53,943 nt of DNA from Flavobacterium sp. MC2016-06 (GTDB lineage Bacteria > Bacteroidota > Bacteroidia > Flavobacteriales > Flavobacteriaceae), in the NCBI RefSeq assembly GCF_009711165.2, contig NZ_WMID02000036.1, positions 1-53,943 of the forward strand, read 5' to 3'. The position numbers were made by a program, and so were the translations under genes. The notes under the pieces are model-generated. The model worked only from the letters and a program-made list of their open reading frames with translations. It had not been told where the DNA came from and did not search any database. Below, piece by piece: positions 34,369 to 42,902 of the stretch. Numbering within the stretch: the first letter of the stretch is position 1; every line of letters begins with the position of its first letter.

Positions 34369-34600
34369 TTTGAGCTTAATTGTTCAAATATTTATAGGTT
34401 GAGATTTTATAAAGATAAGATATAAAAGTATTGAAAAAGAAAGAGAAGCAGCAATTGTACTTTTAAACAAAGGCACTTTTTTAAGCCAATATAAAACAGC
34501 AAAAAAAATAATATTCAACACTAAGTTTAAATACTTTTGGTATTATTTTGTGTGCTAAAATCGAATTATATAGTGGACAGATTACAGATGTTTTTATCTC

Positions 34601-34608
34601 TATATTTG
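34601..34608 (+). promoter_or_regulatory. -7 element for the AraC gene at 34622
   Basis: TATATTTG ends 13 nt before the ATG, so the leader is predicted to be very short. Confidence 0.5.
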
Positions 34609-34621
34609 AAAAAATTAAATT

Positions 34622-35455
34622 ATGGATTACGTATTGATGCCAGACAAGTTGTTAATAGATGGGAGTTCTAAACCCAATGTTGCCTTTGTTTCCTATGCAT
34701 CTGAAGTGCCTATTGTAAAAGGCAAGAGCCGTTTAACCCAGCATATGATAAGCTTAATTACTCATGGAGAAAAGATTATTTATACTGATGGACGACCGAT
34801 AAGCTTAAATTCTAAAAGCATCTTGCTGCTCTCTGCTGGAAATTATTTGTTTACTGAAAGGCTCGATGGCTCTGAAAAAGTTAAAAGTATACTTGTATTT
34901 TTTGACAGCAAATATTTACAGAATATAGTCAATGCTAATTCGCTATCGCACAATAATGATTTAGAAAAGGCGCCTTATGCTATAATTGATAAAGATGATT
35001 ATTTAAGTAGTTTTATTAGTTCTGTAGAATCATTATTAAATTTTGATGTCTTTTCAGAAGCTATGCAGGCTGCTAAATTAAACGAATTACTTGTTTATCT
35101 TTATACAAAATATCCCGAAGTACTTCATAACTTTCAGGATGTTTCTATAGTAAATACCACAGAAGAAAGGATTCAGAAAATAACACAGCAAAATGTTTTT
35201 AATAATCTATCTGTTAGCGAACTTGCTTTTTTCTGCCATGTGAGTCTTCCAACTTTCAAACGTAAATTTCAACAATTATACAAGCAGTCACCCGCTAAAT
35301 GGATGCAAGAACAAAGACTTACCGCGGCAGCAGTGTTGCTGCGTAAAGGAGTGAAGCCAAGCGAAGTTTATTTGCAGGTAGGATATGAAAATCATTCTAG
35401 TTTTTCGCAGGCTTTTAAGGCTCATTTTGGGTTGCAGCCTAAGGATTATCTGTAA
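34622..35455 (+). CDS. AraC-family transcriptional regulator
   Basis: The 277-residue product has an N-terminal AraC_N/cupin-type region (about 30-110) and a C-terminal double HTH: NVFNNLSVSELAFFCHVSLP, KRKFQQLYKQSPAKWMQEQR, then VYLQVGYENHSSFSQAF and FGLQPKDYL. The next gene, an ester cyclase-like protein, lies 90 bp downstream on the same strand with its own -7 element. It is the likely target. Confidence 0.9.
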   Translation: MDYVLMPDKLLIDGSSKPNVAFVSYASEVPIVKGKSRLTQHMISLITHGEKIIYTDGRPISLNSKSILLLSAGNYLFTERLDGSEKVKSILVFFDSKYLQNIVNANSLSHNNDLEKAPYAIIDKDDYLSSFISSVESLLNFDVFSEAMQAAKLNELLVYLYTKYPEVLHNFQDVSIVNTTEERIQKITQQNVFNNLSVSELAFFCHVSLPTFKRKFQQLYKQSPAKWMQEQRLTAAAVLLRKGVKPSEVYLQVGYENHSSFSQAFKAHFGLQPKDYL

Positions 35456-35517
35456 ATTGAGCTTTTAGCGACAAGTTTCTGAGCCTTTTGCCTTATCATG
35501 CAGCATCTTGTTTAAAG

Positions 35518-35525
35518 TAAATTTG
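35518..35525 (+). promoter_or_regulatory. -7 element for the ester cyclase-like gene
   Basis: TAAATTTG lies 20 nt before the ATG at 35546. Confidence 0.5.
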
Positions 35526-35545
35526 TAGTATAAAAAACATATACT

Positions 35546-35956
35546 ATGAGCATAGATCAAAACAAAGCATTACTTGTAAGTTACAACAATGAAGTGATAG
35601 AAAAAGGGAACATGGATTTTTTCCGTCAAATAGCAGCTCCAGATTTTTTAAATCATTCTGCTCCAAAAGGAATGCCGGCAAGCATAGACGGTATAATTTA
35701 TTTTTTCACAGATATTCTCCATGCAGCATTTACAGATATCCAGGTAGAAGTATTAGATATGATTGCTGAAAATGACAAAGTCGCTACTAGAAAAATAATA
35801 ACAGGAACTCATACCGGAGCACTTTTTGGAATTGCACCAACTGGAAAAAAAATTACCATAAAAGTCATTGATGTTTTTACAGTCTCTGGTGGTAAACTAA
35901 AAGAACATTGGGGTGAAAATAATTTTGCCGCTGTTGCAGAACTGCTAAAGGCATAA
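35546..35956 (+). CDS. SnoaL-like ester cyclase family protein
   Basis: The 136-residue protein fits the SnoaL/ester cyclase branch of the NTF2-like fold: NKALLVSYNNEVIEKGNMDF at the first helix, DFLNHSAPKGMPAS, and TGTHTGALFGIAPTGKKITI near the end, then KLKEHWGENN. These proteins act on small hydrophobic molecules, but the substrate here is unknown. It follows an AraC gene, which suggests induced expression. Confidence 0.88.
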   Translation: MSIDQNKALLVSYNNEVIEKGNMDFFRQIAAPDFLNHSAPKGMPASIDGIIYFFTDILHAAFTDIQVEVLDMIAENDKVATRKIITGTHTGALFGIAPTGKKITIKVIDVFTVSGGKLKEHWGENNFAAVAELLKA

Positions 35957-35975
35957 GATAATATTAGTCTTCAAT

Positions 35976-36030
35976 AAAAAAGAGTTCATACACTATGATT
36001 CATTATTGATCAATGTGTGAACTCTTTTTT
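35976..36030. terminator. Bidirectional terminator
   Basis: AAAAAGAGTTCATACACT and ATGTGTGAACTCTTTTTT pair across an 18-nt loop, with one mismatch. T-runs on both strands serve the convergent genes ending at 35956 and 36091. The arms resemble the hairpin at 37752-37802. Confidence 0.85.
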
Positions 36031-36090
36031 AGGAGTAAAAAATAAAGACATTTATATTTATAAAAATTTATTTGCCTTTTAATAATACCT

Positions 36091-36441
36091 CTAACTTCTC
36101 AAAATCTTCTCCATCACTTTTCCTTTCGCCAATTCATCAATCAGCTTATCGAGATACCGAATCTTCTGCATGAGTTTGTCTTCCATATCTTCTACGCGCC
36201 AGCCACAAATCACACCTGTAATTTTTGAAACATTTGGATTCAATTGTGGTGCTTCTGCAAAAAAGGTTTCAAAATCGGTTCTGTTTTCAATTATTTGTTG
36301 TAATTCTTGCAAATTATATCCAGTAAGCCAGCAAATTATAATATCAACTTCTTCTTTTGTGCGTCCTTTTTTCTCGGCTTTGGCAATATAATGTGGATAT
36401 ACACTCGCAAATGAGGTTGTAAATATTCTATGTTTTTCCAT
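36091..36441 (-). CDS. DUF2200 family protein
   Basis: The 116-residue protein has the DUF2200 pattern: [39 protein letters not shown], then [20 protein letters not shown] and [15 protein letters not shown] at the end. The family is small, cytoplasmic and of unknown function. A decayed 3' fragment of a second copy lies 2 kb upstream at 33869-33973. Confidence 0.9.
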   Translation of the reverse strand: MEKHRIFTTSFASVYPHYIAKAEKKGRTKEEVDIIICWLTGYNLQELQQIIENRTDFETFFAEAPQLNPNVSKITGVICGWRVEDMEDKLMQKIRYLDKLIDELAKGKVMEKILRS

Positions 36442-36559
36442 AGTTTTCTTAATTAAAACAATTCGTGTCTAACTTTTTATAACGATCAAAAATAAGTACA
36501 AAACATCTTAAAAGAATAATTGTTTATTGATGTCAAGCTAAATTAATGTTTTTGGCTGA

Positions 36560-37129
36560 TTATTTTAAATACTCCAAATGCAGGTATCTATTGTCAAATG
36601 ATGTTCTTTCTTTTCCTGTAAAGCCTGCATCAGAAAACATTTTTTGTATTTCATCAAAACTCAAAAACTTATAACCTTCTGTTATTTCTTCTCCTAGTGA
36701 GGGATACTCAAAATGACTCTCAGATTCTAATCGCATTCCAAAATTATGCTCCATTATAAACTTATATGAAAGTTGAAATTTTTGATAGATAGAACGAATC
36801 GTTTTACCATTTTTAAGGACTAATAATCTTGCGGAGCCAGATGTTGTTTGTTCGTACCCAAAAAGTACGGTAGTTTTAAATTCTTTAGAAATATTTTTCA
36901 AAAAAGTATCGTGTTCTTCTACAGATTCGTTAAAATCCAATTCTATTTCGGTCCAGTTTTCAAGGTAAGCATCAAATAGTATTAATACATAATTCATTTC
37001 GTCTAAGAAAATTTCTCTGTATTCGTAGTCCAATTCAGCAGTTCTTCCTATCGAATAATTATTCTTAATTCTTTCTGCTAAGATTTCTTTGTCAATGTTT
37101 TTAATTAATAATCGTCGGCGAGTTCCCAT
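36560..37129 (-). CDS. Hypothetical cytoplasmic protein
   Basis: The 189-residue product starts MGTRRRLLIKNIDKEILAER. It has no signal peptide, membrane helix or recognised motif. The middle (TVLFGYEQTTSGSARLLVLK, then GKTIRSIYQKFQ) suggests alternating strands. It lies 53 bp downstream of the Crp/Fnr gene on the same strand and could be co-transcribed with it. I do not recognise the family. Confidence 0.65.
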   Translation of the reverse strand: MGTRRRLLIKNIDKEILAERIKNNYSIGRTAELDYEYREIFLDEMNYVLILFDAYLENWTEIELDFNESVEEHDTFLKNISKEFKTTVLFGYEQTTSGSARLLVLKNGKTIRSIYQKFQLSYKFIMEHNFGMRLESESHFEYPSLGEEITEGYKFLSFDEIQKMFSDAGFTGKERTSFDNRYLHLEYLK

Positions 37130-37182
37130 TTATAAGGTCGTATTTTTTGTGTTTAATAAATTTTGAATCAAGAATAGATTTT

Positions 37183-37767
37183 CTAATTTTTATCAGAAAC
37201 CATTTTTCGTCTAATAATACTCAAGAAAACAGGAGTGATTCCTAGATAAGCAGCAATATGCTTTTGCGAAATCCTATTGACCAGAGTTGGATATTGTTTT
37301 GTAAATAACGTATAGCGAATAGCTGCCGAAGTAGAAAGCGCAAGCGTTAGCCGTTGTTGATATAAGCCAAAACCATTTTGAAATAAAATTCGGAAAAAGC
37401 GTTCCAGCTTTGGTATTTTAATATAAAGTTCTTCCAGATCGGTACTGTTTAGGCAGATTATTTCGCTGTCTTCGAGTGCATCAATGGCAGATAAAGCGGG
37501 TATGTTCTGCGAAAAACTCATAATATCAGAAGCCCACCAATTTTCTGGACAAAAAAGACTTGTTGTTTCTTCGCCGTTGGTGTGATTCTGGAAAACGCGC
37601 AAACAGCCTTTGTTAACAAAGTAGATTTCTTTACAATAATTACCGCTTTGTAATAATTTCTCATTTTTTACAACAGATTTCAGGTAGAGTTTTTTGGTTA
37701 TTAAAAGCTCTTCCGAAGATTCTAGTTGAATATGTTTGGCTATATTTTGAAAAAAGAGTTCGTACAT
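37183..37767 (-). CDS. Crp/Fnr-family transcriptional regulator
   Basis: The 194-residue product has a cyclic-nucleotide-binding-like domain (about 25-120: GNYCKEIYFVNKGCLRVFQN, then TTSLFCPENWWASDIMSF). A C-terminal winged helix-turn-helix has RISQKHIAAYLGITPVFLSI. The His and Cys that bind iron in Fnr are not arranged as in Fnr, so the ligand is unknown. The start ATG at 37765-37767 lies inside a strong hairpin (37752-37802), whose arm encodes MYELFF. No later Met would keep the domain intact. Confidence 0.88.
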   Translation of the reverse strand: MYELFFQNIAKHIQLESSEELLITKKLYLKSVVKNEKLLQSGNYCKEIYFVNKGCLRVFQNHTNGEETTSLFCPENWWASDIMSFSQNIPALSAIDALEDSEIICLNSTDLEELYIKIPKLERFFRILFQNGFGLYQQRLTLALSTSAAIRYTLFTKQYPTLVNRISQKHIAAYLGITPVFLSIIRRKMVSDKN

Positions 37768-37802
37768 TATAAATCTTTATTGGCTAATGTACGAACTCTT
37801 TT
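37752..37802 (-). terminator. Hairpin terminator overlapping the Crp/Fnr start codon
   Basis: Two perfect 18-bp arms, AAAAGAGTTCGTACATTA (37752-37769) and its complement (37785-37802), enclose a 15-nt loop. The minus strand then continues with T. It follows the SnoaL-like gene at 37838-38221 and would end its transcript, but its second arm is also the first six codons of the Crp/Fnr gene. Confidence 0.8.
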
Positions 37803-37837
37803 GTAGGTTGAAAAATAAATCAATTGACGGCAGTTTG

Positions 37838-38221
37838 TTACAGCAATTTATCTACAGGATAATCTTCTGGAAGTTTAAAAAAGCTTATTAAACGCGTAAT
37901 TTTAAAACTTTCATTAAATTCAAAATAATCATAACCCGTATTAGTTTGCCCATCGTATTCTACCATCCAAGTGTATTTTCCAAATTGATGATGATAATCG
38001 GGTTTTTCTAATACTGAAAATTTTCTGTTCGGAACAATTGCAAGCGATTTTTCTGCAAATTGAGACAATGCCGCCAAGCCTTCTATTTTTTCAGAAAGCG
38101 GGTCACTGTAAACGGTTTCATCTGTCCAGCATTTTGAAAACTCTCGATGATAATCTTCGAAATTATTTTCATTCCATGCCGAAACATATTGTTCAATCAT
38201 TTGTTCTACTGTTGTAATCAT
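37838..38221 (-). CDS. SnoaL-like / NTF2-fold protein
   Basis: The 127-residue protein has the NTF2-like start MITTVEQMIEQYVSAWNENN, then TVYSDPLSEKIEGLAALSQF and VEYDGQTNTGYDYFEFNES. A small hydrophobic ligand is likely, but no catalytic site is assigned. It is followed by the hairpin that overlaps the Crp/Fnr start, so it may be either cut off from that gene or joined to it by read-through. Confidence 0.85.
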   Translation of the reverse strand: MITTVEQMIEQYVSAWNENNFEDYHREFSKCWTDETVYSDPLSEKIEGLAALSQFAEKSLAIVPNRKFSVLEKPDYHHQFGKYTWMVEYDGQTNTGYDYFEFNESFKITRLISFFKLPEDYPVDKLL

Positions 38222-38304
38222 AGCATTTTGTATTTTGTTTGTACAAACTTACTGGTACTATAATTAGAAAAAATATAACTAGTTTAAGAAATGATTTTGT
38301 TTGC

Positions 38305-38682
38305 TTAATCGTAAGGTTCCCAAAGCTGAATCTTGTTTCCTTCGGCGTCAAGAATATGAACAAACTTACCGTAATCGTAAGTTTCTATAGTGTCAACAAT
38401 AGTTACGCCTTCTTTTTTTAGTTCTTCTACTAAAGCTTCAAGATCTGCAACTCTATAATTAATCATAAAGTCTTTTGCAGAAGGTTCAAAATATTTTGTT
38501 GTTTCAGGAAACGGACTCCATTGTGTAGAACCATTTTTGGTAGAATCAGAAGCTTCTTTCCATTCAAAAGTTGCTCCATAATCGTTAGTATCTAAACCAA
38601 GATGAGTTTTGTACCAATCTTTCATTTTTCCAGGGTCATTACATTTGAAAAAAATGCCCCCAATACCTGTTACCTTTTTCAT
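38305..38682 (-). CDS. VOC-family (glyoxalase-like) protein
   Basis: The 125-residue product has the two-repeat VOC fold, opening GIGGIFFKCNDPGKMKDWYK and ending FVHILDAEGNKIQLWEPYD. The ending E in LWEP is the usual metal ligand of these folds. Family members bind small molecules or act as dioxygenases, glyoxalases or resistance proteins; the substrate is not evident. Confidence 0.9.
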   Translation of the reverse strand: MKKVTGIGGIFFKCNDPGKMKDWYKTHLGLDTNDYGATFEWKEASDSTKNGSTQWSPFPETTKYFEPSAKDFMINYRVADLEALVEELKKEGVTIVDTIETYDYGKFVHILDAEGNKIQLWEPYD

Positions 38683-38834
38683 TTTATTTATTTTTTATTG
38701 TTTGAATAAAATTGAATTGAAAACAAAATAATGACATCGTGTTCATTAATTGATTTCTTACCGATAAACTAAATTAATGTTTTTTGCGCTATTCTAAGTT
38801 AGAATATTCTTTTTAAGAATAACAGCTTCATGAG

Positions 38835-39938
38835 CTAATGTTGACGACTTATGCCAGCTTTTAATTTTGCGGTTAAATAACGGCGAATGGGAAAATCTAA
38901 AAATTTAAATACCAAATAAGCCAAACTAATGAGCAAAATAACCGAAATAGGAATTACCCAGCTCAACTGAGCAATGCTTGGTTTTACTGTTGCGGTGTAA
39001 GTCAAAAAGACCCAGACAAAGGGATAATGCGTCATATAAAGCGGATAAGAAATGTCGCCAGAAAGAGTATTAATTTTTTGATGTTTGCCAGCTAAACTCG
39101 CTCCAGCGCCTAATGAGACCAAAAGCGGCAGATAAAAAATAACTAAAATAGGTTCTATTAACCAATTCCAATGGTCGTTATAAGGCATTAAAAAGGCAAT
39201 TAATAATAAAACACTCATGCCCAATAAGCCTAATTTGTTTTTGATGATCCAATTAGAGCGATAAATTAGCATTCCCATTAAAAAAGAAAAAGAAATACGA
39301 GCTAAACCATCAAAGAAATTGGGTCCGCCCCAGCCACCAGCCAAATTGCCAGAATGAGAACTTACATAACAAATGCCTACGGCAGCCAATACAACCAATA
39401 CAATCAGTACTCTTTTGGCAGCTTTAAATAAAATAAGAGCATAAACGATATTAGCAATGTATTCCCAAAATAATGACCAAATAGGTGCATTTAAACTAAA
39501 TAGATTAAAAAAACGCTCAGACATTGCAGGATATGGAATTAAAAAAAGCGACGTTACAAAAAACAATGCAGTTTGGCCGAATCCATAAACCGCATAAAGA
39601 TTACTATAAGGATCAAATAAAAAAGTAAGCAGACCTAATACAGCGCCTATTAGAACTAAAGGCTGCAGGCGAATTAGTCTTAGTTTAATAAAAGGTATAA
39701 AACCCAAATTGGCTACACGATTGTCATAAGCATAAGTGATTACAAATCCAGACAAACAGAAAAAGAAATCTACAGCTAGAAAACCATGCGAAATTGGATT
39801 GTTATTATAATCGGCAATGGCAATTTCCATAAAATGAAAAATAACGACAACTATAGCGGCCAAACCTCTTAATCCGTCTAATATTTCGAAATGCTGTTTG
39901 CTTTTTAGGGAGTTTGAATCTGCGGTTTTATCTGACAT
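38835..39938 (-). CDS. Acyltransferase 3 family membrane protein
   Basis: The 367-residue protein begins with a soluble tip and then the family hallmark LDGLRGLAAIVVVIFHF (about 19-35). About ten membrane helices follow, with FFFCLSGFVITYAYDNR and NAPIWSLFWEYIANIVYALI. These O-acyltransferases acetylate sugars of exopolysaccharide, lipopolysaccharide or peptidoglycan. It stands alone, so its substrate is unknown. Confidence 0.92.
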   Translation of the reverse strand: MSDKTADSNSLKSKQHFEILDGLRGLAAIVVVIFHFMEIAIADYNNNPISHGFLAVDFFFCLSGFVITYAYDNRVANLGFIPFIKLRLIRLQPLVLIGAVLGLLTFLFDPYSNLYAVYGFGQTALFFVTSLFLIPYPAMSERFFNLFSLNAPIWSLFWEYIANIVYALILFKAAKRVLIVLVVLAAVGICYVSSHSGNLAGGWGGPNFFDGLARISFSFLMGMLIYRSNWIIKNKLGLLGMSVLLLIAFLMPYNDHWNWLIEPILVIFYLPLLVSLGAGASLAGKHQKINTLSGDISYPLYMTHYPFVWVFLTYTATVKPSIAQLSWVIPISVILLISLAYLVFKFLDFPIRRYLTAKLKAGISRQH

Positions 39939-40195
39939 TAGTTTTAATAATTGTGTATTTACAAAACTAATGTTTAGGTTCTAATAAATCAAGATGACAT
40001 AAAATTGTTTCAAGAATGAGCTGTTTTCTAAAAATACGCGCTTTAATTTTATGATGCGTTTGTCTTAGAATATCATCAAAATGAAAACTTTAAGATGGTT
40101 TTTAATAATCAGCGAATTAAAATATCGCTCTCATTGCAAACAAATATTCAAGTAAAAACGCCCAATTTTATCTAGAAAAGGAAACTGAAAAGCAT

Positions 40196-40227
40196 AAAAA
40201 AAGCGGATCAGTTTGTACTAATCCGCT
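40196..40227 (-). terminator. Terminator of tRNA-Met
   Basis: AGCGGATTAGT pairs with ACTGATCCGCT on the minus strand and is followed by seven T. The rest of the 39939-40250 gap shows no gene. Confidence 0.88.
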
Positions 40228-40250
40228 CGTTTTGAATAATTTCCTATTTG

Positions 40251-40324
40251 TAGCGAGGACGGGAGTTGAACCCGTGACCTCAGGGTTATGAATCCTGCGC
40301 TCTAACCAACTGAGCTACCTCGCC
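40251..40324 (-). tRNA. tRNA-Met (anticodon CAT)
   Basis: The minus strand folds into a cloverleaf: acceptor GGCGAGG with CCTCGCT (G1-T72 wobble) and discriminator A, D arm AGCTCAGTTGGTTAGAGC, anticodon loop TTCATAA, T loop GGGTTCAACTCCC. It lacks the C1-A72 mismatch of initiator tRNA. A lysidine-modified tRNA-Ile (CAT) cannot be excluded. CCA is not encoded. Confidence 0.9.
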
Positions 40325-40478
40325 AAGACTGCCATTCGGAATGTGTTCCTCATTGCGGGTGCAAATATAAAAATAATATTAAAGCGAACAAGCATAAAAT
40401 GAAGAAAAAAAAATATTTTTAAAAACGCATTGTTTTTGGACATATATTCTTATATTTCGAAAAAATTAAAAGTAGCAC

Positions 40479-40871
40479 ATGGATTCAAAAATACGTTACG
40501 AAATCGAGTTTCCCATAAATTCTTCGCCGCAATTATTATATCAATATATATCAACTCCGTCAGGTTTATCAGAATGGTTTGCTGACAATGTAAATTCTAG
40601 GGGTGAATTTTTTACTTTCATCTGGAATGATTCGCAGGAAAAAGCACGTCTTGCGTCTAAAAAATCTGGCGAAAAAGTAAAATTTAAATGGGTTGATGAA
40701 AGTAGTAAAGACACAGAATACTTTTTTGAACTCCACATTTTAGTTGACGAACTTACCAAAGATGTATCATTAATGGTTGTTGATTTTGCCGAAAAAGAAG
40801 AAGTAGGTGAAGCTAAACAATTGTGGGAGAATCAGATCTCAGACCTAAAACATCTTATAGGATCTGTTTAG
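40479..40871 (+). CDS. START-like (SRPBCC) domain protein
   Basis: The 130-residue protein follows the AHSA1/START-like pattern: IRYEIEFPINSSPQLLYQYI, then TPSGLSEWFADNV and a C-terminal helix EEVGEAKQLWENQISDLKHL. These are cytoplasmic hydrophobic-ligand-binding folds, often co-chaperone relatives. Its terminator overlaps the promoter of the aminotransferase gene that follows at 40926. Confidence 0.88.
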   Translation: MDSKIRYEIEFPINSSPQLLYQYISTPSGLSEWFADNVNSRGEFFTFIWNDSQEKARLASKKSGEKVKFKWVDESSKDTEYFFELHILVDELTKDVSLMVVDFAEKEEVGEAKQLWENQISDLKHLIGSV

Positions 40872-40891
40872 TAAAAGTCTATTTTATACCT

Positions 40892-40925
40892 TATATTTGC
40901 CCTGAACAAAATTCAGGGTTTTTTT
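40892..40925 (+). terminator. Terminator overlapping the promoter of the aminotransferase gene
   Basis: CCCTGAA pairs with TTCAGGG around CAAAA (40900-40918) and is followed by seven T at 40919-40925. The next base begins the ATG of the following gene. Just before the hairpin, TATATTTG at 40892-40899 is a -7 element whose start site would fall inside the hairpin. Confidence 0.75.
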
Positions 40926-41765
40926 ATGATTAATTTTAACGGAAACATAGCAGCACAAAACGATAATGTATTAACTCAAAATCGTGCGTTTTTGTACGGA
41001 GATGGTGTTTTTGAAACACTAAAAATTATCAACAACAAAATCTTGTTTCTAGAAGATCATTATTTTAGGTTAATGGCTTCAATGCGAGTTGTTAGAATGG
41101 AAATTCCGATGAACTTTACCATGGAATACTTTGAAGAACAAGTTTTAAAACTAGTTCAAGAAAATGGAATTTCGGCATCAGCAAGAGCCCGAATTACCGT
41201 TTTTAGAAATGATGGCGGTTTATACCTGCCTCAAACCAACGAAGTTTCTTTTTTAATTCACGCAACTGCGCTTGAGAATACTTCTTACGCTTTAAATACG
41301 GCTAATTACGAGGTAGATTTATATAAAGATTTCTATGTGACCAAACAATTATTATCGTCTATTAAAACGACTAATAAAATGATAAACGTTACCGGAAGCA
41401 TTTTTGCTCACGAAAATGATTTAAACAATTGTATTTTACTAAATGATACAAAAAATGTGGTAGAAGTACTGCAAGGAAATTTATTTATGGTTGTGGGCAA
41501 AAAACTAATAACGCCTCCAGTTTCAGAAGGTTGTTTAAATGGAGTAATGCGCAAGCAGATTTTAGCCTTGGCTAAAAAAGTAGAAGGCATAGAAGTAGTA
41601 GAGGAAATAATTTCACCGTTTGATCTTCAAAAAGCAGACGAATTATTCTTGACAAATGTAATCATGGGAATACAGCCGATAACTAAATATCGAAAAAAAG
41701 ACTTTACAAGTAACATGGCTCATTTATTGATGCAGAAACTAAATGAATCCATTTCTGAAAATTAA
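40926..41765 (+). CDS. Class IV aminotransferase (PabC/IlvE-like)
   Basis: The 279-residue protein fits fold-type IV PLP enzymes: FLYGDGVFETLKIINNKILF near the start, SIKTTNKMINVTGSIFAHEN with the likely PLP lysine, and the substrate loop KKLITPPVSEGCLNGVMRKQ. Possible roles are 4-amino-4-deoxychorismate lyase (folate) or branched-chain aminotransferase. The length (279) and DGVFET motif lean to the lyase. The stop codon overlaps that of the convergent yqgE gene. Confidence 0.88.
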   Translation: MINFNGNIAAQNDNVLTQNRAFLYGDGVFETLKIINNKILFLEDHYFRLMASMRVVRMEIPMNFTMEYFEEQVLKLVQENGISASARARITVFRNDGGLYLPQTNEVSFLIHATALENTSYALNTANYEVDLYKDFYVTKQLLSSIKTTNKMINVTGSIFAHENDLNNCILLNDTKNVVEVLQGNLFMVVGKKLITPPVSEGCLNGVMRKQILALAKKVEGIEVVEEIISPFDLQKADELFLTNVIMGIQPITKYRKKDFTSNMAHLLMQKLNESISEN

Positions 41766-42322
41766 TTCAGATATGGATTTTCAGGAGAATTTGACCAAAT
41801 TAAGTAATCGCCTCCAAGCTCAATAATTTGCTCTTTCCAGAAATGAGTTGTCGACTTTCCGATAATTTTGTTTTTGTAATTATTATCAGCAATGATCCAC
41901 GAGTTGCTCTGCATTTCATTCTCGAGTTGATTTTCGTCCCAACCAGTATACCCTAAGAAAAAACGAATATTGTTTTTGCCAATAGATCCGTCGTTAATTA
42001 AGTCTTTGGTAGACTCAAAGTCGCCACCCCAATAAATTCCGTTAGAAATTTCAACGCTGTTAGGTATCAATTCTGGAATATTGTGAATAAAATAAAGGTT
42101 GTCTTGTTCAACAGGGCCTCCGTTATATATTTTAAAAGTCGCTCCAATCTCAGGTATTAAATCATTAATAGTGTACTTTAATGGTTTATTAATGATAAAA
42201 CCTATTGAACCTTCTTTGTTATGATCTGCTAATAAAATTACCGATCTATTAAAAGATAAATCTCCAATTATTGAAGGCTCGGCAATAAGCAGGTGTCCTT
42301 TTTTTAATTTTTCTGAAATCAT
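41762..42322 (-). CDS. yqgE: YqgE/AlgH family protein
   Basis: The 186-residue product starts at the ATG at 42320-42322 (MISEKLKKGHLLIAEPSIIG). A longer frame adds 28 residues unlike the family and is rejected. The domain has FNRSVILLADHNKEGSIGFI, IYNGGPVEQDNLYFIH, and YTGWDENQLENEMQSNSWI, all YqgE hallmarks. The function of the family is unknown. Its stop codon (41762-41764) overlaps the aminotransferase stop (41763-41765) by two bases, tail to tail. Confidence 0.93.
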   Translation of the reverse strand: MISEKLKKGHLLIAEPSIIGDLSFNRSVILLADHNKEGSIGFIINKPLKYTINDLIPEIGATFKIYNGGPVEQDNLYFIHNIPELIPNSVEISNGIYWGGDFESTKDLINDGSIGKNNIRFFLGYTGWDENQLENEMQSNSWIIADNNYKNKIIGKSTTHFWKEQIIELGGDYLIWSNSPENPYLN

Positions 42323-42391
42323 ACGGCTACAATTTTTATTAAATTTAATAATAAAAATTTTAAAAACCCAAATAAAATCGTTAAACCGCAT

Positions 42392-42418
42392 AAAAAAACC
42401 TTCCATAAGGAAGGTTTT
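42392..42418 (-). terminator. Terminator of the HU gene
   Basis: AAAACCTTCC pairs with GGAAGGTTTT around ATAA. The minus strand continues with seven T. Confidence 0.9.
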
Positions 42419-42450
42419 AATTATATTATAAGTTTAGAGAACTTTCTTAC

Positions 42451-42723
42451 TTAGTTCACTGCACCTTCTAATTCAGCTCCTGCTTTGAATTTTACAACAT
42501 TTTTAGCAGCGATTTGAATAGTTTTTCCTGTTTGAGGGTTTCTTCCGTCTCTTGCAGCTCTAGCAGATACTGACCAAGATCCAAATCCTACTAAAGAAAC
42601 TCTTCCACCTTTTTTCAAAGTAGTTCCTACGTTACCTAAAAATGACTCTAAAGCTAATTTTGCCGCAGCTTTTGTAATTCCTGCATCAGCAGCGATAGCA
42701 TCGATTAATTCTGATTTGTTCAT
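42451..42723 (-). CDS. hup: HU-family DNA-binding protein
   Basis: The 90-residue protein is the usual HU length. It has MNKSELIDAIAADAGITKAA, then GRVSLVGFGSWSVSARAARD, and the DNA-binding arm GRNPQTGKTIQIAAKNVVKF. It bends and packs chromosomal DNA. It has its own strong promoter (42767-42796) and terminator, so it is a single-gene unit. Confidence 0.96.
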   Translation of the reverse strand: MNKSELIDAIAADAGITKAAAKLALESFLGNVGTTLKKGGRVSLVGFGSWSVSARAARDGRNPQTGKTIQIAAKNVVKFKAGAELEGAVN

Positions 42724-42766
42724 AATAATAGTTATTAATTGTTGGTTAAAAAAAATTGTTAATACA

Positions 42767-42796
42767 CAAATTTAGTAGGAAATCCGTTGCGTGCAA
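42767..42796 (-). promoter_or_regulatory. Complete Bacteroidota promoter of the HU gene
   Basis: The minus strand has TTG (42794-42796), then 19 nt, then TAAATTTG (42767-42774). This is a good match to the -33/-7 consensus. It lies 43 nt before the ATG. Confidence 0.7.
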
Positions 42797-42902
42797 GTGT
42801 TTTCTTTAATTTTAGCAAAAATTGTTAATAACTTGTTTTTTTTGTTCATAACGCAGGTTGTTCATCGATGAAAATGAAGTGAAAACCCCTGTTTTACTGA
42901 CC

